Below are positions 43,597-53,047 of a DNA stretch of 64,000 bases, one piece after another (the first letter of the stretch is position 1; every line of letters begins with the position of its first letter). The notes beneath the pieces were generated by a model. That model was not told the DNA's origin. It made no database searches and saw only the letters and a list, made by a program, of their open reading frames with translations. This DNA comes from an uncultured SAR116 cluster alpha proteobacterium. GTDB lineage: Bacteria; Pseudomonadota; Alphaproteobacteria; Puniceispirillales; Marisalimonadaceae. Where the stretch lies: assembly GCA_902593735.1 (NCBI GenBank), contig CACJJL010000005.1, forward strand, positions 47,393-111,392, in the 5' to 3' direction. The translations under genes and the position numbers were made by a program.

Positions 43597-44811
43597 ATGA
43601 AATTTTTTCTGTTAGTTTTATTATTTTTTTTTAAGGCAAGTTTATGCATAGCAGAAGATGCAAAAAAGCAATTATTGTCCAATAAAAATTCGGAAACTTT
43701 AAAAACAGAAGTTTTCTCTAGTAAAGATTATTACTTTTCTAAAGTTGTTTATAAAATAGGGAAAAAATTTAATAGAAAAAAAATTTCTAGAAAAGCAAAT
43801 TTTGAAGCTATTGATAATTTTAAAGAATTCATATTAGACTTAAATTTTAAAGATAAGAAGAATACTTTAAATGAATGGGGTGCAAACACATACTCTAAAA
43901 ACTTAATTTCAATTAAAAATGCAAGGAAATTAAGAAATATTAGAAAAAAAGATAATTACATAGTTATTTATTCATTCCCCAAAAAAGAGATTTTAATAAA
44001 TGAGAATCATTTTCAATTAAACAATATAATTTCGTATAATAGTAGAAATCATTTCATTTTACCTGCAACGGAAAGAACTAAATTTTTAGATAAGATAAAT
44101 TTTAATGATCTCAATTTACTTTGGAAAATTAATTTGTCAAAAAAACAAATAAACCTTAACAATGTTTTAGATTATGTTAATCCAATAGAATATCAAAAAA
44201 AACTCAAAGAAATTTATGATTTAAAAAAAATTAAAATAAGCTATCTCAATAAGCTACCATCTACAAAATACATTGTAACTGAATTTATTAATAACAATAA
44301 TTTATCTAAGTTTAAAAAACTAACTTATATGTCGAGCGTATGCTCACATGACACTGATTTTTTAAACGAAATAAAAAAATCTGGCATAGTTACTATTGAT
44401 AAAGATATTTTAACCAATAAATCAACTTTAAATGCTTATGTAAAACTGTGTAATGGTTTTATGAGTTTTGATAAAAAAATAGTAAAGGAAAAGAGTAATA
44501 AATTTTTAGAAATTGAAAAAAAGTTTAAAAGTGGTAATGCCAAAATTATAGATGAAGTTCGTAGTCTTTTAGAACAATATTTGGTACAAAACCCTCTATC
44601 TTTTAAAGCTTGGAATTATTTATCTGCCGTTTTAAGATTTAAGAAACAATTTGATTTAGCATTAATTATAAGCAGAGTCGAAATAAGTATTGCTTTAAAT
44701 AACAATAACCTGAAATATTATAATGAAGCTCTCAAATCTTATTCAAAAGCTAAATTAAATTTAGATAAAAATTTAACTGATAAGCAAAAGCAATTTTTAA
44801 AAAGTTTATAA
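43597..44811 (+). CDS. Exported protein with TPR-like C-terminal part
   Basis: 404 aa with a signal peptide (about 1-19). The middle is Lys/Asn-rich and unrecognised, with one short Cys-containing segment (SSVCSHDTDF). Residues about 310-395 look like TPR helices (LLEQYLVQNPLSFKAWNYL; LALIISRVEISIALNNNNLK). It starts 3 bases after the preceding stop, so the two are cotranscribed and probably work together. Confidence 0.6.
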   Translation: MKFFLLVLLFFFKASLCIAEDAKKQLLSNKNSETLKTEVFSSKDYYFSKVVYKIGKKFNRKKISRKANFEAIDNFKEFILDLNFKDKKNTLNEWGANTYSKNLISIKNARKLRNIRKKDNYIVIYSFPKKEILINENHFQLNNIISYNSRNHFILPATERTKFLDKINFNDLNLLWKINLSKKQINLNNVLDYVNPIEYQKKLKEIYDLKKIKISYLNKLPSTKYIVTEFINNNNLSKFKKLTYMSSVCSHDTDFLNEIKKSGIVTIDKDILTNKSTLNAYVKLCNGFMSFDKKIVKEKSNKFLEIEKKFKSGNAKIIDEVRSLLEQYLVQNPLSFKAWNYLSAVLRFKKQFDLALIISRVEISIALNNNNLKYYNEALKSYSKAKLNLDKNLTDKQKQFLKSL

Positions 44812-44830
44812 GTAAAACAAGGAGTAAAAT

Positions 44831-46450
44831 ATGAATAGATTAATAATAAGCTTTTTTGTAGTTTTCATATTATTGTTTACATCAAAGTTATATTCAGCAG
44901 ATTTTAAAGACGAAACTAACCCAACAGTTCAAGAAGTGGTTAATAAAACAGCTGAAATTGAAGTTGAAAGTTCTAGTGAAGAAATGAGTTCAGATGATTT
45001 AGCTCAAGAATTTCTTAATGAACTAGGACTTAGTGAGGGTGAAAATGGAGATTTATTTGTTGCAATTGGTTCATCGCAAACCCCAGAGGAAGATCCAGCA
45101 ACTAATCCTGATTTTTTAATGTTGCGTGAAATGAAAGCTAATGAAGCAGCATTAGATGCAAAAAAAATGTTTATAGAATACATTAGAACTAACATCAGTG
45201 CTAGTGATCTTGTAAACATACCAGAAACGCCTTTAGGAACTGATTTTGATAACAAAAGAAATGAAGTTCAAAAAAAAGTAAATAATGCATTAAGAAAATA
45301 TAAAAAAGCTTTAAAAGCTCTTGATGCAAAAGAACATAAAAAAAATAAAGGTATAAGTTTTGAGCAATTGACAAAGGAAGGTATTATTGCTGGTATCCAG
45401 AAAGTTAAACCAGACTTTGATCCCAGTAAAGTTGAACAAAAGAATATTGATGCTTACAATGAGGCAAAAGCTGAATTAGAAGCAACAGAGCAAGATTATA
45501 ACAATCTAGTCGCAGAGGCCGAAGCACTTAGAGGTAAGAAAGGCCAAGAAAATATAAGCTCAACCGAAACTTTTGCAAGTATGAGTGTAGTTGGTCTTGT
45601 TCCAATTGCTAGTTTTGAATCGTGGGACGGTGAAACGTACATGACTACACAAATTGCTATATGGACTAATAAAGAAGAAAAGAGAACCCGTGAACTTTAT
45701 GCAGGTAAGGATATTAAATTTGATCCCGGCGATATTTCATTACAAGAATTTCTAAAATCAACAGATTGGTCAACTGCTCAGGGTGCTAGAAAGTTTTTTG
45801 ATGACAAAGGAAATTTTTGGCTTTTAGCAATTGGTTCACATCCAATTATTGGTAATTCATCTACAGCAAAAAGAAAAGCAAAAGGTACTGCTAGGGGTAA
45901 TGCACAAAAACAAATAGCATATATTTTATATTCTGAAGCAGAGGCAAAACAAATAGCCCAACAAAAAATGCAGGAAATAGCTACAGGAAAAGTAGATGGA
46001 AGCATGGAAACTCAATCTGTAAGTTCATTTGCAGAAACTCTCCAACAAAAAGTTGAAAATAAAACTATCCAAGGAATGTCTCAGAAACTTGGAAAGGTTT
46101 TTACCCATCCTATTTCTGGGCAAAAAATGTATGTATCAGTTTACGGTCTATCTTCTTCTAGTGTTAGGAAAGCACGACTAATTGAAGGTTCTCAGGCAAG
46201 AGCTGCTCAGGAACAGATTAGAGAAAATGAAAGATCGAAAGGTGTTAAAGCAGGAATAGAAAAATCTATTACTGATACAAAAAATGACAAGTCATCTTTC
46301 AATAAAGGTTTTAAAGAAGGCGTATCAAAAGCCAAATCAGCGCCCAATAGTAGCTCATCAGCAATCCAAAAAAGTAAATCTTCCTCATCGAGTACTAGTA
46401 AAAAAGGTGGATTTAAAGGTGGTGGCACCACATCTGGCGCATTTAAATAG
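44831..46450 (+). CDS. Exported duplicated-domain protein with C-terminal GGGTT tag
   Basis: 539 aa, signal peptide (about 1-22), an acidic low-complexity part, a coiled coil (about 135-230), then the domain shared with the 41269-43593 protein (about 240-455: ENISSTETFASM.., SSFAETLQQKVENKTIQGM, HPISGQKMYVSVYGL). A Ser/Lys-rich linker leads to the end GGFKGGGTTSGAFK. That ending resembles those of the lytic transglycosylase (37068-37769) and the nuclease (54169-55089). Probably an exported substrate or structural part of the locus. Confidence 0.7.
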   Translation: MNRLIISFFVVFILLFTSKLYSADFKDETNPTVQEVVNKTAEIEVESSSEEMSSDDLAQEFLNELGLSEGENGDLFVAIGSSQTPEEDPATNPDFLMLREMKANEAALDAKKMFIEYIRTNISASDLVNIPETPLGTDFDNKRNEVQKKVNNALRKYKKALKALDAKEHKKNKGISFEQLTKEGIIAGIQKVKPDFDPSKVEQKNIDAYNEAKAELEATEQDYNNLVAEAEALRGKKGQENISSTETFASMSVVGLVPIASFESWDGETYMTTQIAIWTNKEEKRTRELYAGKDIKFDPGDISLQEFLKSTDWSTAQGARKFFDDKGNFWLLAIGSHPIIGNSSTAKRKAKGTARGNAQKQIAYILYSEAEAKQIAQQKMQEIATGKVDGSMETQSVSSFAETLQQKVENKTIQGMSQKLGKVFTHPISGQKMYVSVYGLSSSSVRKARLIEGSQARAAQEQIRENERSKGVKAGIEKSITDTKNDKSSFNKGFKEGVSKAKSAPNSSSSAIQKSKSSSSSTSKKGGFKGGGTTSGAFK

Positions 46451-46476
46451 TTTATGTTCAAATAGAAGGAGTTAGT

Positions 46477-48009
46477 ATGATTAAATTAACAAAAATAATC
46501 TCAATATCCATAATCTTTTTTAGCTATTGCTTTTACGCTAATGCTTTTGATTTGAAATCCTTAACAGATAAAATCCAAAAAGACCTGGGCGATAAATTAC
46601 AAATTCCCAAAGGAGATTCAAGTTCTGGTAGCAGTAATCCTTTAGGAGGGTTATTAAAAAACCTAAATAAAAATCAAGGTGGTAGCTCCTTAAACATGGG
46701 TAATATGAATGTAAACAATCAATCATCAAGCTCTAGTGGTATAAAAACTGCAGAAGCTGTCTGTAATCCCCGTGTTGACAAAATTATTAAAAATTTACCA
46801 AAAGGTGATATTGATAGTTTAAGTTCAGATTTTAATAACAAATCTAATGACCAGATATCAACGATAATTAAATCTTCTCTACAGGCTCCAGATCAATTTC
46901 TTCGAAATTTAGAGGTTTATGATGGAGCATTTGAAACAAAAGAAGTAGAGGGACTTTATTCAGGATTTCTAAGCACTAAGAGCTTAGAAAATCTAGCTGC
47001 GTTAAAAGCTTTAACAGAAATCACTCCTGGATTTAGTAAAGATAAAAAACAGATTAAGGCAGATGCAAGTTTTGCATATGGTTTGATCCATTATTATTAT
47101 CATAAAAACGGTGGTAACAAAAGTTTAGGTATGAATTTAATTAAGGAGGCTGCTGGAACCCCAGGTAACATTGGTGCGTTAACACTTTATGGAGCTTGGC
47201 AATTTTATGGTATTAATGTTAATCAAAATATTGAAAGTGGAAATGCTAATGCACTTGAAGGATACAATAGAGCGAGCGAAAAAAATAGAGAAACGTTGGT
47301 AATGGGTCCTTTTTATCAAATGAAAAAAATCAAATATCCTGAAAAAGTCTTTTTAGATATTGCTGCTGATAATAGAAATCCATATAAACAACAATATCAG
47401 GGACAACTTGCAAATGCCAGTCAGGTAAAAAAAGATTGGGAAGCTAAACTTGCCAAGAATAGTAAGTACGACCAAAATGCCGGATGGTATCCAGCAATGA
47501 TTAAACAGCAGAAAGCTCAATATAAAATTTCAATTAGTATTTTAGAAAATTTAGGGCTCACTGATGAATTACAACCATTAAAAGCAAATTTTGCTATTTT
47601 AGAAACTGAAATCGAACAAAATCCTAATAGTGTCAAGACCATTGAAGAGATGGTAGCCGTAAACGAAGATTTAGTAAATCTTGTTAAAAAAGAAGCGGCA
47701 AGTTCAGATGAATTAGACGCAAAAGGAAAAAAACAAATAGCTGTTATGGAAAAAAACTTGCAGCTTTTAATCTTGAAGAATCAAGATCTCGGATTTTTAA
47801 TTATGGCTAATGTTATGATGTCAGGAGGTGGTGCATTTGGGAACACAAATGCTATGATGAGAGCAGCAAATATAATGGGAACAAGTCAAACAACTGGTTG
47901 CGAGGCTTACGTTGCAGTTAATTCTTATGCAGACCGTACCAAAATACAAACATCCGATCCGCTTACCGCAGAAGATAAAGACGATGCTTTAGAAGATGTA
48001 GATGCGTAA
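46477..48009 (+). CDS. Exported repeat-containing protein
   Basis: 510 aa with a signal peptide (about 1-23). A Gly/Ser/Asn-rich stretch (about 45-90) precedes helical repeat-like text (FAYGLIHYYYHKNGGNKSLGMNLIKEA; GALTLYGAWQFYGINVNQ) that suggests Sel1/TPR-like helices, followed by coiled coil (about 330-430). The last 40 residues are acidic. Last of the plus-strand operon; 50 bases to a convergent gene. Confidence 0.65.
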   Translation: MIKLTKIISISIIFFSYCFYANAFDLKSLTDKIQKDLGDKLQIPKGDSSSGSSNPLGGLLKNLNKNQGGSSLNMGNMNVNNQSSSSSGIKTAEAVCNPRVDKIIKNLPKGDIDSLSSDFNNKSNDQISTIIKSSLQAPDQFLRNLEVYDGAFETKEVEGLYSGFLSTKSLENLAALKALTEITPGFSKDKKQIKADASFAYGLIHYYYHKNGGNKSLGMNLIKEAAGTPGNIGALTLYGAWQFYGINVNQNIESGNANALEGYNRASEKNRETLVMGPFYQMKKIKYPEKVFLDIAADNRNPYKQQYQGQLANASQVKKDWEAKLAKNSKYDQNAGWYPAMIKQQKAQYKISISILENLGLTDELQPLKANFAILETEIEQNPNSVKTIEEMVAVNEDLVNLVKKEAASSDELDAKGKKQIAVMEKNLQLLILKNQDLGFLIMANVMMSGGGAFGNTNAMMRAANIMGTSQTTGCEAYVAVNSYADRTKIQTSDPLTAEDKDDALEDVDA

Positions 48010-48060
48010 TCTATCTAACATTTCAAAAACTAAATTTATTTTTCTTTATTAATTGTAAAT

Positions 48061-49344
48061 TTAGTTTTTGATACTTATTAATGCATTCAATGCATTTTTT
48101 GATTCTTCATTTGTGTTTTTGAAATAATTTGGATCTTTTTTTCTTATATTTAGATTATATTTTTCAAAAATGAATTTATTAATAGGAATTATAATTCCGG
48201 TTGCCATTTTCTTTCTGTGATCTTCATCTACAATACTTTTATATGCTTGATCCATCAATTTCTCATACAAAATTGAAATTTCTGACACATCAGATCTAAG
48301 TCTTCCTGATACATTTTTTACAAAACGTCTTCTAGCCGAAAACTGTTGTGAGTATAATTTTTTCTTATATCCTAAATCTTCTATTTCTAGTTTAACAACA
48401 ATAAGTAAAGTTATTTGAACCATTGGGTGTGTTAAAATTTTTTCTTTAAACTTCCATCCTTTTAATTGTACTTTAATGGCAAACTCTGTTGGAGGAAATG
48501 GCGCTTCAATTTCTATTTCATCAGTGTCATCAAAAACAGTCATTACAGCACCCTCTGACTGAGTAGCACTAAAAGGAATGATTGGTAAATTTAGATTATA
48601 TGCAAATGAGGTTGTTGAAGATAATCCTAAAAAATTAATGAAATCATCATATTTTATTTTTGATCTCTCTTTGTTTTGCAAAGCATCAAATGATTTTTTA
48701 TATTTATCCGAAATAGTAACTGATGTAACCCTAGCAGCTGTCCCCTCCCATTTATTTGATAGGGACATCTTAGACGTCATAATTCTAAATTGTTCAAGCA
48801 TAGTCTTTTTTGGCGTTTTATTATTATAAAATGCTTCTTTTAAAACCTCAGATTTCCAACCAGCTATCATATCAATTTTGTTGATCCTACCCAACATTTT
48901 TAAGCGAATTGGTACTGTTGCGACTATGATTCTGTCAATTGGATTGTACAATATACTATAAGCAAAGGTTCTCATAATATAGAAATGTGCTCCTTTTTCC
49001 TCATCATCAAAACCTCCAAAATCAAACTCTGCAGCAAAACTTAGTGTCAAAGCAAGTTTGGCATCATCTTCATATCCAGTTAATGACAGATTCTCTATGA
49101 TTGGATTTTCTTGCAAACTTCTATAAAGTTCTTGGTTAAAAAAAGTCATTTTTTTACCACGAATATCAAACGCACCTTTGATAATAGGCATAACTATTTT
49201 TATCTTATTATTAGCAACTAAAAAACTTGTAGCTGCCCAATTAATTGGTCCTGAGTATGATGCAGCAAGTATTTTTTTAGGTAATAAACTTAAAAAAGAA
49301 GAAGATATAACAAACTTATTAAATTTTCGCCTATTAATAAACAT
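48061..49344 (-). CDS. Tat-exported protein, unknown
   Basis: 427 aa. The N-terminus INRRKFNKFVISSSFLSLLP is a twin-arginine signal (RR-x-F with a hydrophobic run, ending near AAS). The mature part has no recognised domain; it is beta-rich in the first half and helical later. Tat export implies folding, and possibly cofactor binding, before export. It is the last gene of the minus-strand block from 54075. Confidence 0.65.
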   Translation of the reverse strand: MFINRRKFNKFVISSSFLSLLPKKILAASYSGPINWAATSFLVANNKIKIVMPIIKGAFDIRGKKMTFFNQELYRSLQENPIIENLSLTGYEDDAKLALTLSFAAEFDFGGFDDEEKGAHFYIMRTFAYSILYNPIDRIIVATVPIRLKMLGRINKIDMIAGWKSEVLKEAFYNNKTPKKTMLEQFRIMTSKMSLSNKWEGTAARVTSVTISDKYKKSFDALQNKERSKIKYDDFINFLGLSSTTSFAYNLNLPIIPFSATQSEGAVMTVFDDTDEIEIEAPFPPTEFAIKVQLKGWKFKEKILTHPMVQITLLIVVKLEIEDLGYKKKLYSQQFSARRRFVKNVSGRLRSDVSEISILYEKLMDQAYKSIVDEDHRKKMATGIIIPINKFIFEKYNLNIRKKDPNYFKNTNEESKNALNALISIKN

Positions 49345-49367
49345 TTTGTTAACCTTATAAATAATCT

Positions 49368-50567
49368 TTAAACGTTACAATTATTATTAAGAGAACTCAA
49401 TAATATTTTATTTTCAAAATGAACCGAATTAATCATTAAATTTTCAAGGTATAAGTTTCCATTAATTATGTTAAATTTACCCTTAAATTTTTTTATGTTT
49501 TTTAGTTTTATTTTATTTTTTTCAGCTAAGTCCATATAAAATCCAATTATGTAATTATCTACGTTTCTTTTATAAAGTCTTAGGTGTTTTCCTGAAGAAT
49601 TGAAAAGAAATTTATTTTTAATTTTTTTTATTTTATTTTTTTCAAGGTATGAATGTACATTATTTGGTACTCTTATAATTTTAGAAAATTTATTTATCAA
49701 AATGTCTCTTTTGATCTCTCCATTTATTCCATAAATAATATTATTTTTATCCATTAAAACTGTTTCACTTTTTAAACATATATCCAAAATCTGATAGATT
49801 TTATCGTGATGTTTAGTATTTATAGGCCATAGAAACTCTAGTTGAAAATTTTGATTAGCTTTAATTGCTTTATCGCCTTTTCCTTGAAATTTTTGTAATT
49901 TGGATTCCGTGTGTTCGTCATTTACATTAGCTAACATTAAGTTTTGTTTTTTATCATTAAAATTAAGAATGTATTTTTTATTTTCGCTTTTTGTATTTAA
50001 TTTCTTTTTTAATAGATTTTTACTTTCTAATGGTTTTATTTTAAGGTCATTCCGCATATTTAATTTTGATAGTATACTATTAGTAGCATCTTGTTTATCA
50101 AAAATAATTTTTTGCATTTGTATCTTTTTAGGATCTAAAGGTTTTATATTTTTTAACTTTAATTTTTTTAAGCTAGGTGAAACTTTATTTTTTAAAGTTT
50201 GGATTTGTACATTTTTTTCTTTTTTTTTACTAACCGTTAGCGGAATTATTTTAAATTGTTTTCTTTCTAAAGTCTTATTATTTGGTTCCTTATTTTTTTT
50301 TTTATAATTAGGATATATATTTTTTTTATTAGCTTTTTCTTCAGTTTCATTTTGTAACTTTGGCAATGGTAAAATTTCTAATTTAATTTCATTAGGCTTT
50401 TTAGTCAAAGAAACTTCCCTATTCTCAATTTGAAGTCTTTTTTCTATTATCCGAGTTTGTTCTTTTTTTAGGTTTTTATCAAAACTAATTGTCACATATA
50501 ATCCTAAAAAAAATAAAAAGATTATATGTGTAAAATAAGTTAAAAGCTTTATCTTGTTTTGTTTCAT
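49368..50567 (-). CDS. TonB/TolA-like membrane-anchored linker protein
   Basis: 399 aa with one N-terminal membrane helix (about 9-27), a very long Lys/Pro-containing linker (about 30-230) and a C-terminal globular part (about 235-390, with ICLKSETVLMDKNN and RKRNVDNYIIGFY-like strands). This is the topology of TonB/TolA, which span the periplasm and are worked by ExbB/TolQ channels; such a channel is encoded two genes upstream. There is no sequence match to the TonB C-terminal domain that I can see. Confidence 0.55.
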   Translation of the reverse strand: MKQNKIKLLTYFTHIIFLFFLGLYVTISFDKNLKKEQTRIIEKRLQIENREVSLTKKPNEIKLEILPLPKLQNETEEKANKKNIYPNYKKKNKEPNNKTLERKQFKIIPLTVSKKKEKNVQIQTLKNKVSPSLKKLKLKNIKPLDPKKIQMQKIIFDKQDATNSILSKLNMRNDLKIKPLESKNLLKKKLNTKSENKKYILNFNDKKQNLMLANVNDEHTESKLQKFQGKGDKAIKANQNFQLEFLWPINTKHHDKIYQILDICLKSETVLMDKNNIIYGINGEIKRDILINKFSKIIRVPNNVHSYLEKNKIKKIKNKFLFNSSGKHLRLYKRNVDNYIIGFYMDLAEKNKIKLKNIKKFKGKFNIINGNLYLENLMINSVHFENKILLSSLNNNCNV

Positions 50568-51238
50568 TAGTCTTTAAGCGTACTTAGGTGATATAATTCC
50601 ATATCAATAATTAATTCTGCAAGAGCATTTTCTCTTTCTAAATTTGACATGTATTTATTTTTTATTGATGAATTTTTTACATTTTTGACATCCAAACTAT
50701 CTACTTTTTTTATAGAGTTGGCCTTTTCAGCTTCATCTTGCTTCTTTGTTTTAAGTTTCAAATCATTCACTTTTTTTTCTGCTAAAACTTGTTTTATTAA
50801 TTTTTCAACATCAAATTTTTTCTTATTAAGTTCAAAGTTTTCTTGTATTTCATTACTTGCCTTAATTTGATGTTTTTCTTTATTATTGTTTTTAATATTA
50901 TTTGCCTGGTTTTTTTCTTTAGTTAAATTTTCAACCTTTATTTTTTCTTTGACATTAAAAGATGATTTTTCGACATTTTTTATAGTTAGTTTTTCATTAG
51001 CTAAATTTTCAATATTTTTTTCACTATGGAATTTATTATTGTTTGAAGTTTTTAAAATCTCTTCATCATTACTTTTGGAAGTTGCTTTTTTAATGGTGGA
51101 GACAATATCTTTTTTGGAAATTTGTGAAATTTTGTCTTTAGTGTTCCCAAACCATTGATTAAAATTTTCATTAGGCTTTGAAGTTAATAAATAGCCTAGT
51201 GAAAAAAATACTATAATGTTAAAAATTAAAAATTTCAT
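50567..51238 (-). CDS. Membrane-anchored coiled linker protein
   Basis: 223 aa: one N-terminal membrane helix (about 3-19), then a highly charged Lys/Glu/Asn-rich stretch to the end, including a repeat-like 'KKVD..KNVKN' region and a final hydrophobic helix (NALAELIIDMELYHLSTL). Likely an extended periplasmic protein, TolA-like in shape. It overlaps the next gene by one base (its stop ATGA type junction) and follows the proton channel by 11 bases. Confidence 0.55.
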   Translation of the reverse strand: MKFLIFNIIVFFSLGYLLTSKPNENFNQWFGNTKDKISQISKKDIVSTIKKATSKSNDEEILKTSNNNKFHSEKNIENLANEKLTIKNVEKSSFNVKEKIKVENLTKEKNQANNIKNNNKEKHQIKASNEIQENFELNKKKFDVEKLIKQVLAEKKVNDLKLKTKKQDEAEKANSIKKVDSLDVKNVKNSSIKNKYMSNLERENALAELIIDMELYHLSTLKD

Positions 51239-51249
51239 TTTTGTCCTCT

Positions 51250-51774
51250 TTATTTTATTAAATTTTGATTAGCGAATTTTATTTTATTTTTATTATACTC
51301 ATAGCAAATCACCAAAATTCCTCTTAATACAGCAGATAATGGTAACCCTATAACAGAAGTCATAAAAGCCATGCTAAACTGCTTAGTTAACTTAGAAACG
51401 GTCTCATTTATAGTATCAACATTTAAATTTGATGAAGATAACTCTCCTATACCTAAACTAATTCCTAAAAGGGTATACGTTAAAGCTGTTGTTGATATTA
51501 TGTTTGATAATTGTATTCCTGTTTCAAACCATAACTTCTTTTCATAAATTTTCGAATTATGTATATTTAAAATTGAAATAAGTGATAATAATGTCAACGT
51601 TAGCGTTAAAAAAATAAAACTATAACCAAGTACTGACTTAGCCCAATTATGAATAAAGAAAGGTTCATAACCTTTTATTGTTGCATAAAATAATAATATT
51701 AAGATAATACTACCCAATAAAATACTTAGTGCCTGAGATGATTGATTTAATCTAAAAATAAGGCTATTTATCAT
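51250..51774 (-). CDS. MotA/TolQ/ExbB-type proton channel
   Basis: 174 aa with three or four membrane segments. The diagnostic part is near the end: TTALTYTLLGISLGIGEL (TM, pattern TxxPxLGLLGTVxGM of ExbB), then NETVSKLTKQFSMAFMTSV and IGLPLSAVLRG, matching the GIxxALxTTAxGLxxAIP helix of MotA/TolQ/ExbB. It would conduct protons to drive the linked TonB/TolA-like proteins. The cytoplasmic loop is short. It overlaps the gene upstream by 4 bases. Confidence 0.7.
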   Translation of the reverse strand: MINSLIFRLNQSSQALSILLGSIILILLFYATIKGYEPFFIHNWAKSVLGYSFIFLTLTLTLLSLISILNIHNSKIYEKKLWFETGIQLSNIISTTALTYTLLGISLGIGELSSSNLNVDTINETVSKLTKQFSMAFMTSVIGLPLSAVLRGILVICYEYNKNKIKFANQNLIK

Positions 51775-52157
51775 TTTCTTGATACTCTTGTACTCATCAA
51801 GTTATTAGTTGTTAAACCCAAACTTTCTAACCAAGTTATAGAAATAGATTTTTCTTTTTCTAGCGAAGTATGCACAAGAAATGTTAAATCAAAATTATCA
51901 AATGCTTTTCTTGTGTGATAATCTGGGTTATTACTTATATCCCTATCGTTAATTACCATTCTTTCTAAATCTAAAAGTTTCATTTTTGATTTTTTTACAA
52001 GTTGATTTCTTTCAAGGATAGAAATATCTTTATTGAGAATGTGACTAAGAACTCTTGATCTTTCCCTTTCTAAGTTGTCAATAGGGCCTGCATTAGTTGG
52101 TTGAATGAATGATAAACCCAACAGGATTGTTGAAATAATTTTAAATTGTTTTGACAT
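51771..52157 (-). CDS. Small exported protein, unknown
   Basis: 128 aa with a signal peptide (about 1-23, cleavage near TNAG). The mature part is charged and helical (NLERERSRVLSHILNKDISILERNQLVKK). It lies between a coiled-coil protein and the proton channel gene, overlapping the latter by 4 bases. Unrecognised. Confidence 0.6.
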   Translation of the reverse strand: MSKQFKIISTILLGLSFIQPTNAGPIDNLERERSRVLSHILNKDISILERNQLVKKSKMKLLDLERMVINDRDISNNPDYHTRKAFDNFDLTFLVHTSLEKEKSISITWLESLGLTTNNLMSTRVSRK

Positions 52158-52174
52158 TGTTTTTCCTTTCTTAA

Positions 52175-53035
52175 TTAATTGGTAAAAAATTCTATTGCAT
52201 TTATTGGATCATTATAATTTTTCATGTCATTTTCGTTTGAATTATCTACTAGAGTTATACTCTCAGCTAGGCTCATTGCATCTAATGCTACTATTTTAGC
52301 CATGTAACTTATAATCTGTTCTTTCATATCCAAAACTGCAATTTCAGCATCGATGGATTGTATGAAGTTTTGAACAGCTTCTAATTTGTTTTGAGGATTT
52401 TTTACTAAAATATTTTGTTTATTCATTGGATGATTTTTTATTGCTAATTCGAGTTTTTTTATAGCTTTATTGTTACTTTGGTATTGTTCAAAATATTTGC
52501 TTTTTTTAGTAAAATCACTTGAAGTATCCTCTAAAATTTTAAAATCTAAACTCTTAGATCTTTTGATTGCATTTTTTTTATCCTCCTCAAATTTACTAAA
52601 GTTTTTATTGACTATTTTTTTATTTTTTAATTTTTTCTCTATTCTTATAAAGAAATTTTTCTTAGTGTTGAGTTTTTGCTTTTTCATATTTAAAAGGTCA
52701 TTCATCTCTTTTATGTAATCCCTTTTATTAACGATTATTTGATGATTGATTTCCATTTTATCTTCTTGTGACAAATCAGGTAACATTATTTTTAAATCAT
52801 TAATTTTCTTTATCTTTGATTTTATTTTGCTATCTGTGTTTTGAAGATTTAATGCTAATATAGAACTATTAAAATCATTGTTCAGAACCTTATTAAGTTG
52901 TTTAGGTGGAAGTATATACATTTTTTCTATGATTTGAGGTTTCCATTCCCCTGAGGTGCTGTTTGCGATACTGATTTTAGAATAAAATAAGCTAGATATA
53001 ACTATTATTAATAAATTTAATTTAACTTTATCCAT
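52175..53035 (-). CDS. Exported coiled-coil protein
   Basis: 286 aa with a signal peptide (about 1-24), then long Lys/Asn-rich helices (about 60-235), probably coiled coil, and a short helical end (IISYMAKIVALDAMSLAESITLV). It may extend across the periplasm. Unrecognised. Twelve bases separate it from the lipoprotein gene upstream. Confidence 0.6.
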   Translation of the reverse strand: MDKVKLNLLIIVISSLFYSKISIANSTSGEWKPQIIEKMYILPPKQLNKVLNNDFNSSILALNLQNTDSKIKSKIKKINDLKIMLPDLSQEDKMEINHQIIVNKRDYIKEMNDLLNMKKQKLNTKKNFFIRIEKKLKNKKIVNKNFSKFEEDKKNAIKRSKSLDFKILEDTSSDFTKKSKYFEQYQSNNKAIKKLELAIKNHPMNKQNILVKNPQNKLEAVQNFIQSIDAEIAVLDMKEQIISYMAKIVALDAMSLAESITLVDNSNENDMKNYNDPINAIEFFTN

Positions 53036-53047
53036 TTTTTTACCTTT

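Noticed and set aside
49900..51158. Several plus-strand frames full of Phe/Leu/Ser within 49900-51158
   Set aside because: They are the complement of Lys/Asn-rich genes (aaa/gaa read as ttt/ttc) and have no starts with ribosome-binding sites.
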